Part shown: piece by piece, positions 16,397 to 24,324 of the stretch
Layout: each line of letters opens with the position of its first letter
Numbering within the stretch: position 1 is the first letter of the stretch
Virus record (IMG/VR): IMGVR_UViG_3300027675_000004
Location: 111,054-175,053 of that record
Source: a virus
Reading direction: 5' to 3' (one strand)
Length of the DNA: 64,000 nt
The notes under the pieces: model-generated
What the model saw: the letters and a program-made list of their open reading frames with translations, nothing else
What the model was told of the DNA's origin: nothing
Database searches by the model: none
Position numbers and translations under genes: made by a program

Positions 16397-18610
16397 CTAT
16401 ATTTTTTTCCCAACTACTAAGTATTCGTGGGATTTAGCGGTAATTTTACGATCCCAAACCTGACCAGCAAAACAATTATGGCAAATAATACCTTCAGCAA
16501 TATAGGAGTTATCTATTGCAACTTCAAGATTATAGACATTTCCTTCAAATGGCAGTTGGCGTATATTAACAATACGTCTAAAATTATAGGTGTTGCTTTT
16601 TGGGGTAGATAACGTATATAATCCGCCGCCAATAATTTTTTTATTAAAGATATGGGCAATCAATGCTGGAGCTTTTTTTGCACTAATACTAATACGATAT
16701 GTTAGATTTTTGCTGATTTTAGGTTTATAATAACCATATGCAAACACATACCCTAACCTCAGTAATATTTCACGTGTATTTTTGATAATATTTTTATTAG
16801 ACATTCCTAAATTCATTGAAGAAATTTCTTTCTTCTGATTATACAACAAACATCCATCTCCTCGGAATAAACCACACAATAAACCCAACTGTTTCTGTGT
16901 AGGCAAAGAAAGAAATGCATCAGGAATTACTTTTTTATTAAAACCATTTCCAAATAATCGCAAAAAGAATTCGCTCACTGTACGAGAATAAAATGTAATT
17001 GACGCAGTTTTATATTGTTTAGGTTCATAAATATTTCCTTTCAGATTGAATTTATTGTGCATAATCGTAATAACATCTTTTATGTAATTTTTTTCTTTTT
17101 TATTAAATGTAAAAGTTATGCTTTCTGCATATCCAGTCTTTTTATAGACATAAATATGTCCTTCAGACAAGAAATACCCAAACAACTTCATCAAATCATA
17201 ATCCAAATCAATATTTCTATTAATCTTGACAGAAGAAGGTTTATATAATTTTGGTAGGATATATTTGTTATTGTAAATATAGAATCGTTCCTTTTCTAAA
17301 AAATCACAAATATCCAAAGATTCAATGTCTTTAACATCTAAATTTGTTTGTATTGCAACATAATCTCCAACCAGTAAAGAAGACACATTATTCCATTTAG
17401 TGGCGTCTTTTATCAATTTATCATTATTTTTATTACAATCTGTTTTATAGACTCCTTTTATCGCAACACAGGGTGATTTGTTGAAATGACCATTACAAGG
17501 GAGATGTTTGTTACGCACGCACATGATTGCTGATTTTTTTACACTTAAAATCGGATGCTCTTTTGTGAGTATGATTTTATCGTTAGTCCCAGCTATTGAT
17601 AATTCATAAACTTTTTCTTTGATTAGACGTGCAAAGATATGCTGTACTTTACGTTGTTTACCTAAATGGGAGATAACTAAATCATTTACTTTGATATCTT
17701 GTATTTGTTTATACCCTTTATTTGTTAAAATTTCTGTATTGGATGTTAAACATTGACCGATGCAACTCTTCCAGGGTATAATAACAATGTCCCACAATTT
17801 AAACCCTACTTGCTCCATGATTCTCGCAATGTCTGCATGATATATATAATATTTATTATCTTTTCTAAAATCGTTCACATTAAAAACACAGAATTTGTTT
17901 GGTTTTAAAACACGATAACATTCTGATAAAACACGAGTAATACCAGCGAGAAATTCTTCGTATGTTTTCTTATAACCAAGTTGAGCTGGATTATCGTCGT
18001 AGAATTCGATGTCATGGTAGGGTGGGCTCGTGAAAACTAAATCGATTGAAGCATCTTTTTCTACCATTTTCTCCGAACTTTGTTCACGTAATGTTATCGT
18101 ATATTGAGAAGGGAAGAGTTGATCTGAAAGCAATTTTTCTTTGACTTTCTCATTAAATACACAGAACGCATGGCATACATCATAGCCGATATAATGGCGA
18201 TTCAGTTTGTGTACTGTTTCCAATCTGCTTGCATGCCCACAGCAAGGATCAAGTATTGTATCACCCTCATTGCTATAAAATACGGTGATTTTGCGACAAA
18301 GGTCTGGAGGAAATGTTGAAAGACCAGCTCCTTTACCTCTAACATTTTGCGAACTCATTGAGAAAGCGTCTTGTATTTGGTTAAATTCGACTACTTCACC
18401 ATTTTGGGTTTCGAATGTCTGAAGGTTGTACTTCATTTTTTTATGTTTTTCTTCAGCGATTTTTTGTTGTTTTCTCTCATCTAATTCGAGAGTACTTTTA
18501 CCCCAACTATAATCAACTGGCCAGATTGATGTTGGTACTTCTCCGAATTGTTCTATAACAAACTCACGTTTTTTACGGCTATTTTCTAAATCTTCTTGTG
18601 TTTTGCCCAT
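16397..18610 (-). CDS. DNA N4/N6 methyltransferase interrupted by an intein, 737 aa precursor
   Basis: Exteins are residues 1-286 and 713-737. Motif I (ILDPCCGHASRL, 119-130) precedes the catalytic motif IV (FTSPPYHD, 193-200), the order of gamma-class amino methyltransferases. HYIGYDV (139-145) is motif II. After splicing, SCIGQ joins CFAGQVWDRK and the protein ends AKSHEYLVVGKKI, giving a 311-residue enzyme. It should transfer a methyl group from S-adenosylmethionine to adenine N6 or cytosine N4. No restriction partner is adjacent, so it is probably an orphan enzyme protecting phage DNA from host restriction. Confidence 0.9.
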   Translation of the reverse strand: MGKTQEDLENSRKKREFVIEQFGEVPTSIWPVDYSWGKSTLELDERKQQKIAEEKHKKMKYNLQTFETQNGEVVEFNQIQDAFSMSSQNVRGKGAGLSTFPPDLCRKITVFYSNEGDTILDPCCGHASRLETVHKLNRHYIGYDVCHAFCVFNEKVKEKLLSDQLFPSQYTITLREQSSEKMVEKDASIDLVFTSPPYHDIEFYDDNPAQLGYKKTYEEFLAGITRVLSECYRVLKPNKFCVFNVNDFRKDNKYYIYHADIARIMEQVGFKLWDIVIIPWKSCIGQCLTSNTEILTNKGYKQIQDIKVNDLVISHLGKQRKVQHIFARLIKEKVYELSIAGTNDKIILTKEHPILSVKKSAIMCVRNKHLPCNGHFNKSPCVAIKGVYKTDCNKNNDKLIKDATKWNNVSSLLVGDYVAIQTNLDVKDIESLDICDFLEKERFYIYNNKYILPKLYKPSSVKINRNIDLDYDLMKLFGYFLSEGHIYVYKKTGYAESITFTFNKKEKNYIKDVITIMHNKFNLKGNIYEPKQYKTASITFYSRTVSEFFLRLFGNGFNKKVIPDAFLSLPTQKQLGLLCGLFRGDGCLLYNQKKEISSMNLGMSNKNIIKNTREILLRLGYVFAYGYYKPKISKNLTYRISISAKKAPALIAHIFNKKIIGGGLYTLSTPKSNTYNFRRIVNIRQLPFEGNVYNLEVAIDNSYIAEGIICHNCFAGQVWDRKITAKSHEYLVVGKKI
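16475..17752 (-). mobile_element. Intein with LAGLIDADG homing endonuclease in the methyltransferase
   Basis: Residues 287-712 (426 aa) start with Cys287 (CLTSNTEILTNKGY, block A), contain LTKEHPIL (block B), two LAGLIDADG-like helices (LFGYFLSEGH 476-485; LCGLFRGDGC 578-587), and end VAIDNSYIAEGIICHN (block F/G) with Cys as the +1 residue. The nucleophiles needed for splicing are all present. It is different in sequence from the primase intein, so the two are not a recent duplication. Confidence 0.93.
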
Positions 18611-18615
18611 AATTG

Positions 18616-18885
18616 TTATCCTTCCGTGCTATCATAAAGTAATTCAAAACTATTTTCTGAATGTTTTAATATAATAGAATAAATTCCCTTATCAAAAACT
18701 TTTACAATTAAACGGCCATCATCAAACAAACCTTCACATGCTTCAAGAGAAGCCTCCATCCCTAGTGATGCAAGTTCTTTTGTACCAGCACGTAATATAT
18801 TCTTATATTCTTTATAAAAGAAATCTCTAATACACGCCTTCTCTAGATTATTTTTCTGCTTGGCTGTTAATTTTTTAATTTTCAT
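18616..18885 (-). CDS. Hypothetical protein, 89 aa
   Basis: The 89-residue protein starts MKIKKLTAKQKNNLEKACIR and has a helical N-terminus and a beta-rich C-terminus (GRLIVKVFDKGIYSIIL). It is the first gene after a consensus promoter at 18923-18951, with ribosome site AAGGAG, and precedes the methyltransferase by 5 bases. No family is recognised. Confidence 0.6.
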   Translation of the reverse strand: MKIKKLTAKQKNNLEKACIRDFFYKEYKNILRAGTKELASLGMEASLEACEGLFDDGRLIVKVFDKGIYSIILKHSENSFELLYDSTEG

Positions 18886-18922
18886 GCACTCCTTATAGTT
18901 GTATTAATATATAATGATAGTT

Positions 18923-18951
18923 ATTATACTACAAACGATTAAGGATGTCAA
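18923..18951 (-). promoter_or_regulatory. Consensus sigma70 promoter for the methyltransferase operon
   Basis: TTGACA (18946-18951) and TATAAT (18923-18928) are separated by 17 bases on the minus strand, a perfect match to the consensus. It lies in the gap between the 111-aa and 89-aa genes. Confidence 0.75.
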
Positions 18952-18960
18952 CTATCTTGT

Positions 18961-19296
18961 TCACCGTTTTTGAGAAAACTTCTTAATATTATGTTTGTGT
19001 AATTTACAAGAAGGGTTAATTTTCAACACCTTTGTATGGTATTGCCAACCATAACAAGTTTTGTTTGTATGGCTTTTGACTAATGATAAAAACCAATTTC
19101 GTAATTCTGGGTGTTTTTCAATATTGTATAACAAATTTATAACACTATCCGTTGTTTTGGTGATGTTTTTTAGTTTAACAATAAGATTAATTAAATATTT
19201 CCCTATTGCATCGTTACGTTCAAAACTAGGTTTATTTTTATTAAAATTAAAATACCACCCATTAAATTTAAGTTTGCATAAACATTTTTGTTGCAT
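18961..19296 (-). CDS. Hypothetical basic protein, 111 aa
   Basis: The protein is basic (MQQKCLCKLKFNGWYFNFNK), with C-rich N-terminus and a helical middle. It starts 1 base after the stop of the 54-aa gene, whose terminal AAGGAG supplies the ribosome site. No family is recognised. It is the last gene before the promoter at 18923. Confidence 0.55.
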   Translation of the reverse strand: MQQKCLCKLKFNGWYFNFNKNKPSFERNDAIGKYLINLIVKLKNITKTTDSVINLLYNIEKHPELRNWFLSLVKSHTNKTCYGWQYHTKVLKINPSCKLHKHNIKKFSQKR

Positions 19297-19297
19297 T

Positions 19298-19462
19298 TTA
19301 CTCCTTATGTTTGGCGGTAATATAGCTTGTTAAAATAGTGTCAAAATATTCAACTATCCTAGTAAATTGTATTGGATCAATTGTTATGTATTGTTTCCCA
19401 AATTTTAAAATAAACATTTCTTTTTTTGGATCAAAATTACATTTTATTTCAATAGGTATCAT
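19298..19462 (-). CDS. Small hypothetical protein, 54 aa
   Basis: ATG at 19462 to TAA at 19298 encodes MIPIEIKCNFDPKKEMFILK and a helical tail. It overlaps the preceding 52-aa gene by 14 bases in another frame, a usual pattern in compact phage operons. No domain is recognised. Confidence 0.55.
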   Translation of the reverse strand: MIPIEIKCNFDPKKEMFILKFGKQYITIDPIQFTRIVEYFDTILTSYITAKHKE

Positions 19463-19607
19463 TTATGCCTTTCTTGTTATATTGAGTAATAATAATATCA
19501 GCTAAATTACGTGCACCAACACTTGATCTATAACCATATATTTCTAATTCTTCTATTATTTTCGCTAATTTCTGAGCATCAATTTTTACTGGTTTTATTT
19601 TTTTCAT
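19449..19607 (-). CDS. Small hypothetical protein, 52 aa
   Basis: ATG at 19607 to TGA at 19449 encodes MKKIKPVKIDAQKLAKIIEE and GYRSSVGARNLADIIITQY. The start overlaps the stop of the 61-aa gene (ATGA), indicating translational coupling. The compact alpha-helical layout could be a small DNA-binding protein, but no motif proves it. Confidence 0.55.
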   Translation of the reverse strand: MKKIKPVKIDAQKLAKIIEELEIYGYRSSVGARNLADIIITQYNKKGINDTY

Positions 19608-19789
19608 AGGAGAACACCAAGTTTCTCTAATTTTTTATCTATTTTTTGGCATATGTTTTGATAATTTATCCAATCAGCGGGTGTTCTACTATAAGGATTA
19701 GTGTTATTAAATTCATCATTAATGATTTGGCGCAAAATAAATAATTTTCCAATTGCCTTTAATCTTGGTGTAATGTAAAAAAGTCGCAT
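19604..19789 (-). CDS. Small hypothetical protein, 61 aa
   Basis: The 61-residue basic protein starts MRLFYITPRLKAIGKLFIL and is predicted to be helical. It follows RtcB by 2 bases and overlaps the next gene by 4 bases, so it belongs to the RtcB transcript. No domain is recognised. Confidence 0.55.
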   Translation of the reverse strand: MRLFYITPRLKAIGKLFILRQIINDEFNNTNPYSRTPADWINYQNICQKIDKKLEKLGVLL

Positions 19790-19791
19790 TA

Positions 19792-21024
19792 TTAATCTCC
19801 TTTAACAACCAATAATGGCGTAAGTTCAATTAATATCTCAACTAAATCCGCTTGGTTATGCATTACTTCAGTAATATTTTTATATGCCCCAGGTGCTTCA
19901 TCTAAGTTTTCTCTGTTTCGTATTCCATGGACAATACCTTGATTGTCCATTAACTTAATTTCTTCTTCGAGATTTAATTCTGTCTGTGCCTTTGTTCTAC
20001 TCATTGTTCTTCCAGCTCCGTGAGAACAAGATATAAAACTTTCAGAGTTGCCTAAACCGCTTACAATATATGATTTTGTACCTTGACTTCCTGGAATAAT
20101 ACCTATTTCCCCATTTCTTGCTGAAGTAGCACCTTTACGATGAACAATAACATTTTTTCCGAAATGATTTTCCAATCTAGCGTAGTTATGAGCGATGTTA
20201 ATTATAGGTTCTACTCTAAAAGCAAAGTTGTCTGAATTCAAAGGAAATCCGTCTCCATAAAACGTAGCAAATATATCTATGACTCTCTGCATTATTAATT
20301 TTCTATTGGCTAAAGCAAAGTCAACACAATATTGCATTTCACTTAAATAATTTTGACCTTCGGGACTATCTATAGGAAGAAATGCTAATTCCCATTCTTT
20401 AGGAACAGAACTAAACCATTGTTTATTTAATTTAATAGCTAAATCATTGTAATATTTAGCAACTTTATACCCTAAATTTCTACTTCCTGAATGTATCATA
20501 ATCCAAACAGAGTCTTTAGTATCTTTTTGAATTTCAATGAAATGATTACCGCAACCTAACGTTCCTAATTGTTTTAAAGCAGAGTTATACTCAGAAAAAA
20601 CTACACTTTCATTTGCTCCCATTGCAGAAAGAATATTAGATTCAGGCATTAACTTCTCATCTTGTTTTTCTTTATGATGATTCATACCTAATGGTATCAC
20701 TTCTCTAATCTTATCCATTATCTTTTTAAGAGTTTCTTTATCCAATTGATTCGCCTTAAGAGAAGTCTTAACTGCACACATCCCACATCCAATATCAACC
20801 CCAACGGCATTTGGCACAACTACTCTTTCAGTAGCTAATACCCCACCAATACACATCCCATAACCTTGATGTACATCTGGCATAACAGATATATGATGAA
20901 ATGCGAAAGGTAATTGTTGGAGATGTTCTATCTGCTCTTTAGCACCAGATTCTAATTTATCATATTGTGTCCATAATTTTACTGGTATTTTATCATGCAA
21001 GGGATTATATTTAACTTCAATCAT
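19792..21024 (-). CDS. rtcB: RtcB RNA ligase, 410 aa
   Basis: The conserved RtcB signature runs through the protein: MPDVHQGYG (48-56), VGVDIGCGM (74-82, metal ligands D77 and C80), GCGNHFIE (157-164), HSGSRNLGY (178-186), VHRKGATSA (294-302) and CSHGAGR (333-339, with H335 as the guanylated histidine). All catalytic residues are present and the length is normal. RtcB joins RNA 2',3'-cyclic phosphate or 3'-phosphate to 5'-OH ends, using GTP and manganese. In a phage it may repair tRNAs cut by host defence nucleases. It overlaps the upstream 170-aa gene by 4 bases. Confidence 0.95.
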   Translation of the reverse strand: MIEVKYNPLHDKIPVKLWTQYDKLESGAKEQIEHLQQLPFAFHHISVMPDVHQGYGMCIGGVLATERVVVPNAVGVDIGCGMCAVKTSLKANQLDKETLKKIMDKIREVIPLGMNHHKEKQDEKLMPESNILSAMGANESVVFSEYNSALKQLGTLGCGNHFIEIQKDTKDSVWIMIHSGSRNLGYKVAKYYNDLAIKLNKQWFSSVPKEWELAFLPIDSPEGQNYLSEMQYCVDFALANRKLIMQRVIDIFATFYGDGFPLNSDNFAFRVEPIINIAHNYARLENHFGKNVIVHRKGATSARNGEIGIIPGSQGTKSYIVSGLGNSESFISCSHGAGRTMSRTKAQTELNLEEEIKLMDNQGIVHGIRNRENLDEAPGAYKNITEVMHNQADLVEILIELTPLLVVKGD

Positions 21025-21533
21025 TTTATAGCTCCTATTTTAAAAGTCTTTACTTTATCTAAATCAACTTCAAACTGTAACTTACAATTATAGTATCTAT
21101 TTTTTTGTGCTCTTTTTTGGCACCCTTCATATATTTCTAATCTTTTTGTATCGAGATTGATTATATACGCCCATTCACAAAATAAACTATCTTTTAAAAA
21201 TGCTGCACTATCCACCATATATACTAAATCATTTACATAAGCTTCGGGATTGCCCTGTGCTTCACGTAATAAACAATACCAATCTTGTTTTGTTTTGTTG
21301 CTAACACCTAAATCTAAAAATTTTGAACATTGTTTAATTTGTTCTTCATTGGGTGGTGTGTTACCATCAATTAAGATAATTCGGTAAAATGTTTTTTCTA
21401 ATTCCTCAATACTATGCTTAACAATAAAATGTTTAATGGTTTCACCCAGTCCACTTGGATAGCTATCATAATGGTTATAAGCGATTTTATCAATATTATC
21501 TTTTCTGAATCCCCATGCACCACGAGTTCCCAT
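21021..21533 (-). CDS. Phage hypothetical protein (MGTRGAWGFRKDN type), 170 aa
   Basis: The N-terminus MGTRGAWGFRKDNIDKIAYNHYDSYP belongs to a recurring phage protein type in which the start MGTRGxxGF and a YNHxDSYPxxLG box are conserved. The quoted region is residues 1-26 shortened: MGTRGAWGFR and YNHYDSYPSGLG. The C-terminus contains EWAYIINLDTKRLEIYEG, a beta hairpin. The function is unknown. It precedes RtcB with a 4-base overlap. Confidence 0.65.
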   Translation of the reverse strand: MGTRGAWGFRKDNIDKIAYNHYDSYPSGLGETIKHFIVKHSIEELEKTFYRIILIDGNTPPNEEQIKQCSKFLDLGVSNKTKQDWYCLLREAQGNPEAYVNDLVYMVDSAAFLKDSLFCEWAYIINLDTKRLEIYEGCQKRAQKNRYYNCKLQFEVDLDKVKTFKIGAIK

Positions 21534-21566
21534 CTTTATTTCTCCTTTTTATTGTTGTATTTCGTT

Positions 21567-22277
21567 TTATATATTAAATTTTTTTATATTAGAAATAAAA
21601 GTATCAACTTCAGCTTGTACATATTCATTTTCTTGGATTAATTTATATAATGTAGGGTCACCACTTTTAATCCTTTCTGTTAAAGCTAAAACTTGTTTAC
21701 CTATATATGTAGTTGATGTATGAGTGTTAATTTGTTCACCTAAGGTCAATAATACTCTATGCACTAAAGCTTGTTGCTGTGCCATTAAACAATCATGATC
21801 TTGGATAGAGTTAAAAAAATCTATTTTTGTATCTATAATAGATGCAATATATTGAGAAAAATATCTAATATTAGGGTAATAGTTATCATTATTATAGATA
21901 AGACAATTTCTATCCTTAATATCAGGAGTAATTGATGGTCTGAATAATAAATGCATAGAATATAATTGAAAATACCATTTCTTACCAGTAAGATACTCAT
22001 ATAAGAATTTTTTTAAAGAACATTGTTCAACAATAATCTTTCCTTCTAATAAAAACATATTTTGATCAAACCAATCTATTGTTTTTTCTATTGGAACGCA
22101 TAAAAATATTATGTTAGATTTTTTAATTCTCGTTATTTGTTCTATTCTTGTTTCATTAATATCGTAACATAAAATATTTAGTGCCTTAGGCATCTTTTTT
22201 AATAAACCTTGTAAAATAAAACTACCTATTTCTCCCTTATAACCGACAACAAGTGGTACTTTTGTTTCCTTAAACAT
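21567..22277 (-). CDS. Prephenate/arogenate dehydrogenase-like protein (TyrA-like), 236 aa
   Basis: An N-terminal nucleotide-binding start (VVGYKGEIGSFI, residues 10-21), IIFLCVPIEKT, SMHLLFRPS and the late helix QDHDCLMAQQQALVHRVLL follow the order seen in TyrA, where HPMFGP and a DHD...Q..H box are conserved. It is shorter than typical bacterial TyrA (about 280-370 aa). Its dinucleotide motif is GYKGEIG rather than GxGxxG. It may oxidise a prephenate-like substrate or have been repurposed. It is an unusual cargo gene for this kind of element and may have come from a host. Confidence 0.65.
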   Translation of the reverse strand: MFKETKVPLVVGYKGEIGSFILQGLLKKMPKALNILCYDINETRIEQITRIKKSNIIFLCVPIEKTIDWFDQNMFLLEGKIIVEQCSLKKFLYEYLTGKKWYFQLYSMHLLFRPSITPDIKDRNCLIYNNDNYYPNIRYFSQYIASIIDTKIDFFNSIQDHDCLMAQQQALVHRVLLTLGEQINTHTSTTYIGKQVLALTERIKSGDPTLYKLIQENEYVQAEVDTFISNIKKFNI

Positions 22278-22519
22278 TATTGTTCCTCCTTATAAATAAG
22301 ATGATTTGCTATTTCTTCAGTAATAAATTCCAGATCGGAAGGTAGCGTTGAACACCCAGTAAAATCTTGAAAACGATCCCATTGGTTATCGCATTTATAA
22401 ACAACAAAAATATATTTAGTATTAAATGATTTAATACGCCCTATTTCAGTTCTGTTACAAGAATTTGTATATTTCACCCAACGGCCTATATCTGTCTCCG
22501 AAAGCGCAGTGATATCCAT
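22277..22519 (-). CDS. Phage hypothetical protein (GRIKSFNTKYIFVVYKC type), 80 aa
   Basis: The protein has a compact beta-rich core IGRWVKYTNSCN ... GRIKSFNTKYIFVVYKCD ... WDRFQDFTG, followed by LPSDLEFI. This arrangement is common in small phage proteins of unknown function. Its stop overlaps the start of the TyrA-like gene by one base (TAATG), suggesting coupling. Confidence 0.65.
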   Translation of the reverse strand: MDITALSETDIGRWVKYTNSCNRTEIGRIKSFNTKYIFVVYKCDNQWDRFQDFTGCSTLPSDLEFITEEIANHLIYKEEQ

Positions 22520-22540
22520 TATTTCTCTCCTAGAATATAG

Positions 22541-22822
22541 TTAATATCTATATAAAGCAAAGGTTTCGTCTGTACAAGGCATACACATTTTAATATTTCT
22601 TACACTACATACTTTATCACCATGATCTTTAATCCATCCTATATTATGAGTAGCAAAATGACAATATATACACCAATCATCCCATCCATTTCCTTTTACT
22701 GCAATCCAACGCAATTCTTTACCACTACCAGTCATGTATAACCCTAATTCATTGTCAATGAAAGTACCAGTAGCGAATACGCTACCAGGTTTAATTAATT
22801 TTAGTTTCTCTAATGTCAGCAT
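22541..22822 (-). CDS. Hypothetical protein, 93 aa
   Basis: The sequence starts MLTLEKLKLIKPGSVFATG and contains GKELRWIAVKGNGWDDWCIYCH, recorded as residues 33-54 in parts. The KPGxxFAxG opening with a central KGxGxDDW box is seen in phage small proteins. Cysteines at the centre and end (CMPC) might bind metal. The function is unknown. Confidence 0.6.
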   Translation of the reverse strand: MLTLEKLKLIKPGSVFATGTFIDNELGLYMTGSGKELRWIAVKGNGWDDWCIYCHFATHNIGWIKDHGDKVCSVRNIKMCMPCTDETFALYRY

Positions 22823-22831
22823 GTTTCTCCT

Positions 22832-23398
22832 TTAATGTTTTAGAAATTCTACATTACCTTTATGTAAACAATAAGTACATTTTTTACATGAACCAGGACA
22901 ACGATAAAACCCCCGAGATGGTTCATGTTCTAGTACATATGCAAAGCCATCAAATGAGTTAGCTTTTTGCAATAGATGTATTGATTCATTATCTAAACTT
23001 AAACGCACGATTAAATTGCTTGGTTTATTTTTGAGATTTAAAGTATCTACACGTGTATAGGTATAAAAAAGCACATCTGGTAATGTTTTTGCAATAGTGA
23101 CCCATTTATTAAAATAATTTTGACTATAAAAATCACCAGATTCATGTATGCGTACTACTTTTTTCTTTAATTTTTTAATTTGTGATATAATTATTTTACT
23201 AAAAGATTTTTTTAATGATAAGAGATAAGACGCGTTTCTGTGTTTTTTTACGTTAGGAAATCTTGCTTCCGCTATTTTTGCGTAACAGTATCTTTGGCAC
23301 ATTTTAGTTGTATTAGGACATGTTAAAAATACTGGTAGACTAAAAATAGCAGTACTTGGGGGTAACTTAGTATTGCCTAAACTAAATATTGTTGTCAT
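22832..23398 (-). CDS. GP88-family-like protein, 188 aa
   Basis: The N-terminal part (LGNTKLPPSTAIFSLPVFLTCPNTTKMCQRYCYA, quoted as SLPVFLTCPNTTKMC and QRYCYA) matches the cysteine pattern of the mycobacteriophage gp88 family. HESGDFYSQNYFNKW and FYTYTR follow, and the C-terminus has RCPGSCKKCTYC. The clustered cysteines suggest an iron-sulphur or zinc site, and the layout resembles a minimal radical SAM-like barrel. The biochemical function of the family is not known. It overlaps the HNH-type gene upstream by 17 bases. Confidence 0.75.
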   Translation of the reverse strand: MTTIFSLGNTKLPPSTAIFSLPVFLTCPNTTKMCQRYCYAKIAEARFPNVKKHRNASYLLSLKKSFSKIIISQIKKLKKKVVRIHESGDFYSQNYFNKWVTIAKTLPDVLFYTYTRVDTLNLKNKPSNLIVRLSLDNESIHLLQKANSFDGFAYVLEHEPSRGFYRCPGSCKKCTYCLHKGNVEFLKH

Positions 23399-23849
23399 AT
23401 TTTCTATTTTCTTTAACCATACAAGCGTTACATAACCAGATTACTTTAAGGGCGTCTTGATATGAATGATTATGATAACCATTAAGACGCCCAGTTTTAC
23501 CACATTGAGAACATGTTGATGGTTTAGTGATATAGCCCTTACTTATTGCTACACGTAAATTTTCCCCTGCTTGTTTTATTTCTGGATGTTTTTTATTATA
23601 ACGTTGTGTTTGTGCTGTACGATCGCCACGATTATATTTCCAATAATCTTGACCATACCTTTTTTTCTTATATACTACTTGCATAGAAAAAGAAAATCGT
23701 TTATACCATAATTTTGTTGCTAATTTCTGACATTGTTTACAAATAGAATTAATACCACCTTTGGAATGTTTATTTTTAAAAAAGTTATATATTCCATATT
23801 CTATTCCACATTTTGTACAAATTTTTTTAGTATTTAGAAGTTGTTCCAT
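23382..23849 (-). CDS. HNH-endonuclease-like zinc protein, 155 aa
   Basis: The ATG at 23849 is chosen because AAGAAAGG precedes it at the right distance; a longer frame would begin inside the leader. Two zinc-ribbon halves are visible: ICTKCGIEYGIYNFFKNK and CKQCQK, then CSQCGKTGR and WLCNACM. The ending GYHNHSYQDALKVIWLCNAC is the HNH-type layout seen in phage proteins (HHxDYxxPLxVxWLCxxCH), although the last histidine is replaced by methionine. It may be a nicking homing-type nuclease or a degenerate one. A 180-base structured leader precedes it. Confidence 0.7.
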   Translation of the reverse strand: MEQLLNTKKICTKCGIEYGIYNFFKNKHSKGGINSICKQCQKLATKLWYKRFSFSMQVVYKKKRYGQDYWKYNRGDRTAQTQRYNKKHPEIKQAGENLRVAISKGYITKPSTCSQCGKTGRLNGYHNHSYQDALKVIWLCNACMVKENRKYDNNI

Positions 23850-23869
23850 TTGACCTTTCTTAAATGAAA

Positions 23870-24014
23870 ATAGGAGGTAACTTAACAAAACAGTAAAATA
23901 AGTTACCCCCTATTAATAGCTTGACATTGTCATCCCTTGGTACGTAGAGAGAGGACGTTTCAAGAGAAAGTCAAGCTTTCTATATACTGGATCTCATGCA
24001 TAAGACACCAGTAT
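23870..24014 (-). ncRNA. Structured leader RNA upstream of the HNH-type gene
   Basis: Three helices lie between the promoter at 24037-24064 and the start at 23849. From 5' to 3' they are: a 6-bp hairpin (24008-24013/23985-23990); an 8-bp helix (23970-23977/23918-23925) enclosing a nested stem of ACGT plus CTTG pairs (23955-23964/23936-23945); and a 12-bp hairpin with one G-U pair (23899-23910/23873-23884). This amount of pairing is far above what AT-rich spacer would give. It could be a cis-regulatory element or a remnant of a mobile RNA. Confidence 0.55.
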
Positions 24015-24036
24015 GTATCATATTATTTATGTTTAT

Positions 24037-24064
24037 ATTATATCATAAATTACAGTTTTATCAA
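24037..24064 (-). promoter_or_regulatory. Predicted promoter for the HNH-type gene
   Basis: TTGATA (24059-24064) and TATAAT (24037-24042) with a 16-base spacer lie on the minus strand. Transcription would begin near 24030 and produce the structured leader. Confidence 0.7.
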
Positions 24065-24072
24065 GATAAAAC

Positions 24073-24324
24073 TTATCCTTCTTTAGCGTGTGCCTTATTT
24101 TTATTTTCGATATAATCAGCAATATTTTGTACCGTATATAATTTTTCCCAGTCTGCGTCTGAAATGTCAAGAGAAAAATTAACTTCGATACTCAGAAGTA
24201 ATTCAAAACAATCCATCTCATCCATTTTTAAATTTTTTATTAAGGAAGAATTTGGAGTAATTTTTTTAATGTTTATTTTCGAGTGCTCTGCTACTAATAT
24301 TTTTACCCTTTCTAATATTGTCAT
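24073..24324 (-). CDS. Acyl carrier protein-like protein lacking the phosphopantetheine serine, 83 aa
   Basis: The length, helix order and end (LYTVQNIADYIENK) match acyl carrier proteins. The conserved GADSLD box, which carries the phosphopantetheinyl serine, reads KMDEMDCFEL here, so Glu36 replaces the serine. The upstream SSLIKNL and downstream EVNFSLDIS are otherwise normal. Such a protein cannot be converted to holo-ACP and may act as a decoy, inhibitor or structural scaffold. The ATG overlaps the stop of the 40-aa gene. Confidence 0.75.
   Translation of the reverse strand: MTILERVKILVAEHSKINIKKITPNSSLIKNLKMDEMDCFELLLSIEVNFSLDISDADWEKLYTVQNIADYIENKNKAHAKEG

Noticed and set aside
23865-23915. 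Rho-independent terminator
   Set aside because: The 12-bp hairpin has no following U-run on either strand and lies between a promoter and the gene it serves.
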